Below are positions 1 to 6,058 of a stretch of DNA of 7,309 nt, piece after piece. The notes under the pieces are model-generated. The model was not told the DNA's origin and did no database searches. It saw only the letters and a program-made list of their open reading frames with translations. Origin of the DNA: Bacteroidota bacterium (GTDB taxonomy: Bacteria > Bacteroidota > Rhodothermia > Balneolales > HLUCCA01); NCBI GenBank assembly GCA_003448835.1, contig DLXM01000344.1, forward strand, positions 1-7,309, given 5' to 3'. Within the stretch, counting starts at the first letter, position 1; every line of letters begins with the position of its first letter. Position numbers and translations under genes: made by a program.

Positions 1-453
1 CTGAGCCCACGTAAATCCACCACTCCAGGGCGGATTTGCAGCAACACGAGGTTTTCCACTATAACTAATCGTGCGATTAATGAATTCACCGGGTTGATAC
101 ATGCGTCCGAGCTGGATCCAGATTTTACCCGTTCGGCGATCGTACTTTTGTCCCACGCCAGTCGCATCATAGATGCCGTGGATTGTAAAAACGGTGTCCA
201 GATCTAACACCAACCACTCTGTGGGATGAACTGTTTCTGCATGAACTTGTAAGGATCCATCTAATGAACGTTCGGCAGGATTGATATCCACAGCAAGATC
301 ATAATACGTTACCCGAAATGCAGCCTGCTCCGGAATTAGTGGTCCGCCCGAGTCCATCGGATTAGTCTGAAATCCATAAACTGAACGTGGAAGCATCGAC
401 AAGATGACCAACAGAAATGATATAGAATATTTACTTAATTGTGTCATAGTCAT
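1..453 (-). CDS. M1-family metallopeptidase, N-terminal part only (gene runs off the left edge)
   Basis: The reverse strand reads open for 151 codons from ATG at 453 to the window edge. Residues 1-27 form a Sec signal peptide: a short n-region with K8, a hydrophobic core around ISFLLVILSML and a likely cut after VYG (25-27). From residue 49 the sequence matches the beta-rich N-terminal domain of M1 aminopeptidases: YYDLAVDINPAERSLDGSL (50-68), WLVLDLD (80-86), then ISYSGKPR (129-136) and NPPWSGGF (140-147), the last typical of bacterial M1 enzymes. The catalytic HEXXH zinc site would lie beyond the edge, so activity cannot be judged. A second in-frame ATG at 447 is an equally good start; neither has a clear Shine-Dalgarno sequence. 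It is an exported, probably periplasmic, peptidase. The 63-bp gap to the divergent neighbour at 517 must hold both promoters, but I see only weak candidates (for example TAAATTCA in minus-strand orientation). Confidence 0.85.
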   Translation of the reverse strand, partial: MTMTQLSKYSISFLLVILSMLPRSVYGFQTNPMDSGGPLIPEQAAFRVTYYDLAVDINPAERSLDGSLQVHAETVHPTEWLVLDLDTVFTIHGIYDATGVGQKYDRRTGKIWIQLGRMYQPGEFINRTISYSGKPRVAANPPWSGGFTWAQ

Positions 454-516
454 GGTATCCACTATAATTTGATTGAATTTACGTTTATATTCACCCAATC
501 AATATATTAAAAGATC

Positions 517-921
517 ATGTTACAACAATATCACAGAACACCCTTTATCATTGACGGCGTGAACGGTGGATTTACCGAAGTTACCGGATTGATCCGCGTT
601 GACCATGAACATTTAGTACTTGAGTTTCAGTCGGCGGATGCCATTTTAGGCATTGTGAAATCTGATTTAAAGACCAAAAAAATCCCATTTACTGCGATTC
701 GTAGGCTGGACTTTAAAAAAGGTTGGTTTAGTGCCAAATTGACGTTACAGACGAATAGTATGTCAGATTTAGATGGGATTCCTGGCGCAAATTCCGGTTC
801 AGTTGTTTTTCGTATCAAAAAAGCACATCGACAGGAAGCCATTGAACTGAATTCCTACTTTCAGATGGAATTTTCTGAGCACCGAATCCGCCAGCTCGAT
901 CAACAGTCTGAAACTCTCTGA
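517..921 (+). CDS. Small conserved-looking protein of unknown function, possibly PH-like fold
   Basis: This is a 134-residue protein I do not recognise. It has no signal peptide, membrane segment or cysteine, so it is probably cytoplasmic. The pattern is alternating short beta strands (IRVDHEHLVLEFQ 26-38; KKIPFTAIRRLDFKKGW 54-70; SAKLTLQTN 72-80; SGSVVFRIKK 93-102) followed by a C-terminal amphipathic helix (about 103-130, rich in E, R and Q). Strands closed by one C-terminal helix, plus the I-P-F-x-x-I-x-x-L-x-F-K-K-G-W segment, resemble bacterial PH-like or GRAM-like domains; this is inference from pattern only. The reading frame uses the same codon style as its neighbours and ends at TGA (919-921). 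It is divergent from the M1 peptidase and convergent with the aminotransferase. The 126 bp to the latter contain no convincing intrinsic terminator, only a 7-bp ACAAAAC/GTTTTGT pair around a loop of roughly 30 nt. No operon partner is visible. Confidence 0.72.
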   Translation: MLQQYHRTPFIIDGVNGGFTEVTGLIRVDHEHLVLEFQSADAILGIVKSDLKTKKIPFTAIRRLDFKKGWFSAKLTLQTNSMSDLDGIPGANSGSVVFRIKKAHRQEAIELNSYFQMEFSEHRIRQLDQQSETL

Positions 922-1047
922 GTTCTGACGACTCAAAGCGACCCACCAACTCGACTCGAATTCACAAAACACTAATCATCAAAGCTGGATTTGTTGGTTT
1001 TGTTTGAATCATTCACCCTGAGAAGACGTATTTGATAGGCTGATGAT

Positions 1048-2196
1048 CTAAAGTAAATCGCGTAACCGTTTTAATCCCTCAGTTAGTTGATCCATTTTGG
1101 GACCGTAGGAAATTCTGGCATATCCATCGCATTGATTTCCGAACGCTGATCCCGGCGTGGTAGTGACCAGATGTTCAGTCATGGTTTTCATCACCCAATC
1201 CTCATCCGTACCGCCGTTTAGATCTGTGTCGGTCAGTTTCATGACCCAGTAAAAAGCACCTTCGCCGCCGTATAACTGGCGTTTATCTGCGAGATATTCA
1301 TGCACGAGATCCCGTTTTTGGCGGTAAAGTCCATTTTGATAGATCAGCCACTCGCGTTCCTCCGGTGTATCACGAATCGCATCAAAAGTGAATTGTGTCA
1401 AAGCGGATACACACGTACAAACATACTGATGTGCTGCGATGTAAGGCTTAATAAGAATCTCCGGAAGTACAACCCATCCAAGTCGCCATCCGGTCATGTG
1501 ATGACTTTTGCTCGCACCCCGAAGCAGTATGATGTAGGGATATTCATCCAAAAAATCACCCATACTTGCGCTTTCAGTGTAACTCATGCCGTAATACACC
1601 TCATCTGAAATAATCCACAGCGGCCCCTCTTTTCGGTTGGCAGCAAATTCGACCAGTTTCTTTAATTCGGATGCGTGTGCAACAGATCCTGTAGGGTTGG
1701 ATGGATGTCCCAGCAGGATGGCGGTCGTGTTATTAGTAACCGCTTCGATCACCTTATCGGCATTAAATCTAAAATTATCGGATGCATCCAATGTGTAATA
1801 TTTCGGCGTGCAACGACTAAGCTGACTCAGAGCGGGGTAAGTTAAGAAACCCGGATCAGGGAGCAGAATTTCAGCGTTTTCGTTTAAAATCGTATAAAAA
1901 AGCGAATAAAGTCCCTCCTGGACGCCCGAAGTTAGGCAAATATTGGCTGCTGTGATGCCTTTGGAAGCATACTCGGAGGCCAGTTTTTCCCGGAGTGAGA
2001 CAATCCCTGCATTCAAGGTATAGCCCAGATTTTTCTCTCGAGCAACACGCGCAGCGGCTTCGCGAATAAACTCTGGAGTATCCTCGCCCGGCTGACCGAG
2101 ACCAAGATTGATGGAGTCCTTCGGAGCTTTTTCAAAAATCTGTCGGAGTTTGCTTTGTTTGAGATGCAGATTTTGAGGAAAATATGGGTGAGTCAT
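1048..2196 (-). CDS. PLP-dependent class I/II aminotransferase (fold type I)
   Basis: This 382-residue cytoplasmic enzyme is full length for the aspartate aminotransferase superfamily. In order: substrate-loop LGLGQPGEDTP (31-41), GYTLNAGIVSLRE (58-70), the phosphate-binding TSGVQEGL (89-96), HPSNPTG (164-170) with N167 expected to contact PLP, SDEVYYG (197-203) with D198 for the pyridine nitrogen and Y201 for the PLP oxygen, the Schiff-base lysine K230 in RGASKSHHMTGWRLGW (226-241) with R238 for phosphate, and R361 in ARISYG (360-365) for the substrate carboxylate. All key residues are present, so it should be active. Family knowledge says such enzymes move amino groups between an amino acid and 2-oxoglutarate; the specific substrate cannot be read from sequence, and no biosynthetic neighbours help. 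The ATG at 2196 has no Shine-Dalgarno sequence, which is normal for this phylum. It is divergent from the TonB receptor. A TAAATTTT element about 50 nt upstream in minus-strand orientation is a weak -7 candidate. Confidence 0.95.
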   Translation of the reverse strand: MTHPYFPQNLHLKQSKLRQIFEKAPKDSINLGLGQPGEDTPEFIREAAARVAREKNLGYTLNAGIVSLREKLASEYASKGITAANICLTSGVQEGLYSLFYTILNENAEILLPDPGFLTYPALSQLSRCTPKYYTLDASDNFRFNADKVIEAVTNNTTAILLGHPSNPTGSVAHASELKKLVEFAANRKEGPLWIISDEVYYGMSYTESASMGDFLDEYPYIILLRGASKSHHMTGWRLGWVVLPEILIKPYIAAHQYVCTCVSALTQFTFDAIRDTPEEREWLIYQNGLYRQKRDLVHEYLADKRQLYGGEGAFYWVMKLTDTDLNGGTDEDWVMKTMTEHLVTTTPGSAFGNQCDGYARISYGPKMDQLTEGLKRLRDLL

Positions 2197-2296
2197 GGGA
2201 TGATTTTACGCAAATGAGGATAGAAAATGATGGTGGTATAAAAATTTATAATCCAGATACCCTCTCAAGATATGATAAACGATGTATGCCCCGCAA

Positions 2297-2325
2297 CCCC
2301 GACTTCCCCTCTTCCCCTCTTCCCC
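2297..2325 (-). other. Potential four-tetrad G-quadruplex (minus strand)
   Basis: Read on the minus strand, four runs of exactly four G occur at 2325-2322, 2317-2314, 2309-2306 and 2300-2297. They are separated by loops AAGA, AAGA and AAGTC (4, 4 and 5 nt). This meets the strictest common G-quadruplex pattern. Three G-runs come from the A units of the tandem repeat and the fourth is supplied by the CCCC just outside it. A fifth G-run at 2357-2354 could substitute. The minus strand is the sense strand for the aminotransferase, whose start is 101 bp further on, and the template strand for the TonB receptor. Folding in the cell is inferred, not shown. Confidence 0.5.
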
Positions 2326-2358
2326 TCTTCACTTCTTCACTTCTTCACTTCTTCCCCT
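2303..2358. repeat. Seven 8-bp tandem units (A-A-A-B-B-B-A) in a pyrimidine tract
   Basis: Seven contiguous 8-bp units fill 56 bp without a break. Unit A is CTTCCCCT (2303-2310, 2311-2318, 2319-2326, 2351-2358) and unit B is CTTCACTT (2327-2334, 2335-2342, 2343-2350), giving the order AAABBBA. Apart from one A per B unit, every plus-strand base is a pyrimidine. The B block plus the following C (2327-2351) is a perfect 25-nt mirror repeat centred on the A at 2339, a property associated with triplex (H-DNA) formation. The tract lies 91 bp before the TonB receptor start and 107 bp from the aminotransferase start, so it sits in the shared divergent control region. Perfect short units of this kind are prone to slipped-strand copy-number change. 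Confidence 0.95.
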
Positions 2359-2378
2359 CCATAACAATTTAATAACAA

Positions 2379-2386
2379 TACTTTTA
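2379..2386 (+). promoter_or_regulatory. Possible -7 element for the TonB receptor gene
   Basis: TACTTTTA matches the Bacteroidota -7 consensus TAnnTTTG at all but the last position and lies 62 bp before the receptor ATG. No TTTG-like -33 element stands 19-21 nt upstream; that position coincides with the end of the tandem repeat array (2351-2358). The assignment is therefore weak, but if right, the array abuts the promoter. Confidence 0.28.
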
Positions 2387-2448
2387 CACAAACATCACAA
2401 TAGGATGATATTATTGCGACAATTATTACCAACCAAACAAATCGTATA

Positions 2449-5211
2449 ATGAAACAATTAATATTACTGACATTATTGCTATTCAGTTTTGCTGCATCGG
2501 GATTATCACAAACCGGTACTCTCCAGGGTGTTGTGACCGATGAAAATGGAATCCCAATGCCTGGCGCAACGGTATTATTGGTCCAAATAGAAGGTAAAGG
2601 CACAAATACTGATGTATACGGCAGGTTCACCTTAGTCGGGATTCAAGCAGGCACATATGAGCTTCAAGTAAGATATATTGGATATGAAACCGTATCCCGC
2701 CAAGTATCAATTGCGGCTGGAACCAATTCACCAGTTACAATTGAGTTGATTCAGGCTTCCACAGTAGGTGAAACGATTATCGTTTTAGGTGATGGACTCC
2801 GCGGACAAGCACGCGCTTTGAATCAACAAAGAAATTCAATGAACATCACGAATATTGTTTCGGCCGATCAGGTTGGACGATTTCCGGATGATAACATTGG
2901 TGACGCGCTCAAACGAATTCCGGGAATCACGATGCAAGGTGATCAGGGAGAAGCTCGAAATATTATTATCAGGGGAATGGCTACTCAGCTCAATTCAGTA
3001 ACCTTGAACGGTGAACGAATTCCATCAGCTGAAGGTGATAACCGAAATATCCAGTTGGATTTGATTCCATCTGATATGATTCAAACCATTGAAGTTAGTA
3101 AAGCAGTGCGTCCGGATATGGATGCTGATGCCATTGGTGGTTCTATCAACCTGGTTACCCGTTCGGCACCAAACGAGCAACGAGTATCAGTAACAACTGC
3201 AAGTGGTCTGAACTTATTAAGTAATAAACCAATCTGGACCGGCTCTGTCGTAGCTGCAAACCGATATTTAGATAACAGATTAGGTGCGGTATTATCTGCA
3301 TCCTACAACAACCATGATTTTGGTTCTGATAATATTGAGGCGGTTTGGTCAGAGGCTGATAACGGAATGATTGTTGTTGACGAATTCGATCTTCGAAAAT
3401 ATGTAGTTCGTCGAGAGCGTAAAAGCACTTCATTAGCATTAGATTATCGTTTAGATGATCAAAATACGATTTACGCATCGTTTATGTACAACTGGAGGGA
3501 TGACTGGGAAAATCGCTATCGTATGCGAGTTAGCCAGATACAACGTGCTTTTGACCGTGGATCAGCAGCTCAAAGTGGAACTGGAATCTACAATTTGCCG
3601 GCACGGGTCGAGTTTCAAACCAAAGGGGGGATTGATAACGGAAGAGTTAAAATGACTCGTCTTGAAGATCAACGTAACCGAAATTTTACACTTGGTGGTG
3701 ACCATCTTTTTGGAAATCTCAAAATGAACTGGTCAGCTACCTATGCTAAAGCTTCTGAAGAGCGTCCAAACGAAAGATACATTTCATTCAGACAGACCAA
3801 CCGTCCTTCGTTTTTAGATATTTCTAATACTGAAAAACCCAATGCTGCACTTGTAGATCCAAATACCAACTTTGGTATAGGTTTAAATGAAATATCAGAA
3901 CAGTACAGTTATACATCAGACGAAGACATCAATGCTCGCATCGATTTATTAAATCCATATAGCGATAAAGGATTTGTCAAATTTGGCGCCCGTCTACGAA
4001 TGAAAGATAAACACCGCGATAATAATTTCTTTGCGTACGAACCATTGGATGAATCAATGTTCGAGAATCTCGGTACAGTTCCAAATTCGAGCCAGACTGA
4101 TTCAGGTTTTCTACCAGGTAGTCAGTACCAGGCCGGTTATTTTGCGACACGTGAATTTCTTGGAAATCTGGATTTGAACAACCGGTCATTGTTTGATGTT
4201 GAATCGATACTTGAAGAGTACATTCCGGGTAATTACAATGCAAACGAAGCCATTTACGCCGGTTATGCCATGGCTGATCATCAGTTTACATCCGCCATAT
4301 CAGTAATCGCCGGTGTTCGTTTAGAGTACACCGATATGGATTACACTGGAAATTCTTATGATGTAGACGAAGAAGCGGTGAGCGAGACAAAAGGAACCAA
4401 TAACTATCTGAACATACTTCCTGGATTACATGTTAGATATGCTCCACAAAGTAACAGGGTTATTCGATTTGCCTTGACCAATACAATCGCACGTCCGAAT
4501 TACTACGATTTGGTACCGTATGCAATCTTCGTAGCTGAGGACGATGAACTGGAAAGAGGAAATCCAAATCTCAAACCTACTACCTCAGTGAACTTGGACC
4601 TCATGTTTGAACAATACTTCAGCAATGTAGGTATACTTTCCGGTGGTGTTTTCTACAAAGACATCGATAAATTTATTTATGCACGTAGTGTTAACAACTA
4701 TACCGACCCTGTTTATGGTTCTGGTCTTGAGTATAGTACTGTTGAGAATGGTGGAACCGCTGATGTTTATGGATTCGAAGTAGCCGTACAACGTCAACTT
4801 TGGGGTGGATTCGGTATCTATGCCAATTACACCCGAACAGAATCGACTACAACAGGAGTTGAGGGACGTGAGGATGGTTTATCTCTACCGGGAACGGCAA
4901 AAAATATGATAAACACTTCTATATCGTTTGAAAATGAGAAATTGAATCTTCGTGCATCTCTAAATTACGCGAGTGATTATATTGACGAGCTAGGCGGCGA
5001 GGCATTTGAAGACCGTTTCTACGATAAACAAACTTTTATAGATGTAAATGGTTCCTACTCCATCACCCCACGAATTCGTATTTTTGCTGAAGCTAAAAAC
5101 CTGACAAATCAGCCATTACGCTATTATCAGGGTATTCGATCACGAACTATGCAGGAAGAATATTATAATGTTCGATTCAATTTCGGTCTCAAATTTGATT
5201 TCTTCAATTAA
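2449..5211 (+). CDS. TonB-dependent outer-membrane receptor with N-terminal CarboxypepD_reg-like domain
   Basis: This 920-residue outer-membrane transporter is complete. Residues 1-20 are a signal peptide (K2, hydrophobic core, likely cut at LS|Q). Residues 23-101 are a carboxypeptidase-regulatory-like beta-sandwich (GTLQGVVTDENGIPMPGATV ... YGRFTLVGIQAGTYELQVRYIGYE). A TonB-box-like TIIV lies at 109-112. The plug is about 118-238, with FPDDNIGDALKRIPGI (145-160), IIIRGM (172-177), TLNGERIPS (185-193), IEVSKAVRPDMDADAIGGSINLVTR (214-238). The rest is the 22-strand barrel, ending in an aromatic-rich strand (FNFGLKFDFF). The plug wording fits the large receptor group typified by Xanthomonas/Caulobacter proteins, whose members take up sugars and other organic substrates rather than only siderophores. 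No SusD partner gene follows, so it is not a standard SusCD pair. The next genes are an exported pyrophosphatase and a phytase, which suggests a phosphorylated substrate such as inositol phosphates; that is inference. The start lacks a Shine-Dalgarno sequence but gives a proper signal peptide. Confidence 0.97.
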   Translation: MKQLILLTLLLFSFAASGLSQTGTLQGVVTDENGIPMPGATVLLVQIEGKGTNTDVYGRFTLVGIQAGTYELQVRYIGYETVSRQVSIAAGTNSPVTIELIQASTVGETIIVLGDGLRGQARALNQQRNSMNITNIVSADQVGRFPDDNIGDALKRIPGITMQGDQGEARNIIIRGMATQLNSVTLNGERIPSAEGDNRNIQLDLIPSDMIQTIEVSKAVRPDMDADAIGGSINLVTRSAPNEQRVSVTTASGLNLLSNKPIWTGSVVAANRYLDNRLGAVLSASYNNHDFGSDNIEAVWSEADNGMIVVDEFDLRKYVVRRERKSTSLALDYRLDDQNTIYASFMYNWRDDWENRYRMRVSQIQRAFDRGSAAQSGTGIYNLPARVEFQTKGGIDNGRVKMTRLEDQRNRNFTLGGDHLFGNLKMNWSATYAKASEERPNERYISFRQTNRPSFLDISNTEKPNAALVDPNTNFGIGLNEISEQYSYTSDEDINARIDLLNPYSDKGFVKFGARLRMKDKHRDNNFFAYEPLDESMFENLGTVPNSSQTDSGFLPGSQYQAGYFATREFLGNLDLNNRSLFDVESILEEYIPGNYNANEAIYAGYAMADHQFTSAISVIAGVRLEYTDMDYTGNSYDVDEEAVSETKGTNNYLNILPGLHVRYAPQSNRVIRFALTNTIARPNYYDLVPYAIFVAEDDELERGNPNLKPTTSVNLDLMFEQYFSNVGILSGGVFYKDIDKFIYARSVNNYTDPVYGSGLEYSTVENGGTADVYGFEVAVQRQLWGGFGIYANYTRTESTTTGVEGREDGLSLPGTAKNMINTSISFENEKLNLRASLNYASDYIDELGGEAFEDRFYDKQTFIDVNGSYSITPRIRIFAEAKNLTNQPLRYYQGIRSRTMQEEYYNVRFNFGLKFDFFN

Positions 5212-5240
5212 GACTTTATTAAGTACTGAACAAACCTCAT

Positions 5241-5277
5241 ACCCGGACCGGATGATATCCGTATCCGGGTTTTTTTT
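5241..5277 (+). terminator. Intrinsic terminator after the TonB receptor, overlapping the start of the pyrophosphatase gene
   Basis: ACCCGGA (5241-5247) pairs perfectly with TCCGGGT (5264-5270). Inside, CGGAT (5249-5253) pairs with ATCCG (5257-5261) around a GAT loop, leaving a small bulge (C against TA). The hairpin runs straight into eight T (5270-5277). It begins 30 nt after the receptor stop codon, the usual place for its terminator. The ATG of the next gene (5252-5254) lies in the inner stem and loop, and the T run encodes two phenylalanines of that gene's signal peptide. It could thus act as an attenuator and as a start-codon-masking structure for the pyrophosphatase. Confidence 0.78.
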
Positions 5278-5887
5278 GTTTGTATTAGTGGGCTTACTTG
5301 CTACTGGTTGTCAACCAGAAATTGCCAATGAGCAGCTTTTGAATTCTCTTGATTCAGAATTAATACCAGACTATGAAACACTGACACCTTATGCAGACTC
5401 ATTGCGGAGTGTCGTACAGGTTGTGGTTGAGATCCCAGTAGGAAGTAACGATAAGATTGAGTTCAATAAACAAAGTCTGCTTTTTGAGCTGGATCGTACA
5501 ATTGCCTATTTACCCTATCCAATTAACTATGGATTTATTCCAGGTACGTTATCGGATGCCAGTTCAGGTGGTGATGGGGATCCAGCGGATGTACTCTTAC
5601 TTTCGACGCGGGTACCAACCGGCACGGTCATGGCAGGATATGCAGTTGCGACGTTAAAGCTGATCGATCGAGGGGAAGAGGACGTAAAAGTATTGGTCAT
5701 TCCTGTTGATTCCACGTTGAGAGTGTTGCCTTGTGACTCCTGGGAATGTATAACCTCATCATATCCGCAAGTACCAAATCTAATCGAAGACTGGTTTTTA
5801 AGTTATAAAGGTACGAACATCACTATATCTGAAGGATGGGCTAATACCGAAGAAACCATTCTGATTATCCAGCGGCATATTCCTTAA
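5252..5887 (+). CDS. Exported lipoprotein inorganic pyrophosphatase (family I)
   Basis: This 211-residue protein hydrolyses pyrophosphate to two phosphates, judged by family. Residues 1-20 look like a lipoprotein signal: hydrophobic FFLFVLVGLL and lipobox LATGC with lipidated C20. The enzyme domain spans about 45-210. Residues matching the E. coli PPase active site are E60, K68 and E70 (EIPVGSNDKIE), R82 (LDR), Y89 and Y93 (YPINYGFIP), D108, D110 and D113 (DGDPADV), D139, D144 and K146 (IDRGEEDVK), and Y185-K186 (LSYKG). All metal and phosphate ligands appear intact; the only signature deviation is A112, where a larger hydrophobic residue is usual. Compared with E. coli there are about five extra residues before D108. 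The n-region of the 5252 start has no Lys or Arg, which is odd. An upstream in-frame ATG at 5168 would overlap the receptor gene by 44 nt and add 28 residues including K15 and R28, at the cost of an unusually long n-region. Transcription probably depends on readthrough of the terminator at 5241-5277. Confidence 0.86.
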   Translation: MISVSGFFLFVLVGLLATGCQPEIANEQLLNSLDSELIPDYETLTPYADSLRSVVQVVVEIPVGSNDKIEFNKQSLLFELDRTIAYLPYPINYGFIPGTLSDASSGGDGDPADVLLLSTRVPTGTVMAGYAVATLKLIDRGEEDVKVLVIPVDSTLRVLPCDSWECITSSYPQVPNLIEDWFLSYKGTNITISEGWANTEETILIIQRHIP

Positions 5888-5945
5888 GCTATTACACCAA
5901 TTCATATTAGCTGTGAATCGTACCGGCCATTCATGACAACTGCAT

Positions 5946-5974
5946 AAAAAAAAGGGGCGTTCTGCCCCTTTTTT
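5946..5974. terminator. Bidirectional intrinsic terminator between convergent pyrophosphatase and phytase genes
   Basis: GGGGC (5954-5958) and GCCCC (5964-5968) pair around the loop GTTCT. Eight A (5946-5953) precede and six T (5969-5974) follow, so the hairpin has a T-tract in both directions. It lies 58 bp past the pyrophosphatase stop and 84 bp past the phytase stop, and should end both transcripts. Confidence 0.92.
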
Positions 5975-6000
5975 GTTCGATAGAATAGTGTCTAATTACC

Positions 6001-6050
6001 TGAATAAAGGTTTATTAGTTTTTGGACTTGTTTTGGACTCTGAATAAACC
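6001..6050. repeat. Nested direct and inverted repeats just downstream of the phytase stop
   Basis: GGTTTATT (6009-6016) and AATAAACC (6043-6050) form a perfect 8-bp inverted repeat around a 26-nt spacer. The spacer holds two exact copies of TTTTGGACT (6020-6028 and 6031-6039) at an 11-bp period, close to one helical turn. TGAATAAA also occurs twice (6001-6008 and 6041-6048). In phytase orientation this starts 9 nt after the stop codon and precedes the bidirectional terminator. Its role is unknown; a 3' UTR stem or a protein-binding site are both possible. Confidence 0.6.
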
Positions 6051-6058
6051 TGTTTTCC

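Noticed and set aside
463..471. Promoter TATAATTTG for the gene at 517
   Set aside because: The spacing between TA and TTTG does not fit TAnnTTTG and there is no convincing -33 element.
922..1047. Terminator between the convergent small protein gene and aminotransferase gene
   Set aside because: The only complementary arms (ACAAAAC/GTTTTGT) are A/T-rich with a loop of roughly 30 nt and no G/C stem; this is too weak to call.
2237..2250. A/T palindrome TATAAA-AA-TTTATA as an operator
   Set aside because: Such palindromes are common by chance in A/T-rich gaps and no regulator is implied.
2303..2358. CRISPR array or coding repeat
   Set aside because: The units are 8 bp with no spacers and lie outside any credible gene.
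3155..3478. Reverse-strand open frame inside the receptor gene
   Set aside because: It lies wholly within a well-supported coding sequence, has no recognisable domain and shows antisense composition; the same applies to the other short frames inside the aminotransferase, receptor and phytase genes.
5168..5251. Longer pyrophosphatase start at ATG 5168
   Set aside because: It overlaps the receptor gene by 44 nt and gives a 34-residue stretch before the hydrophobic core, longer than normal lipoprotein signals. ATG 5252 gives a standard length. Kept as an alternative because the 5252 start lacks a positive charge.
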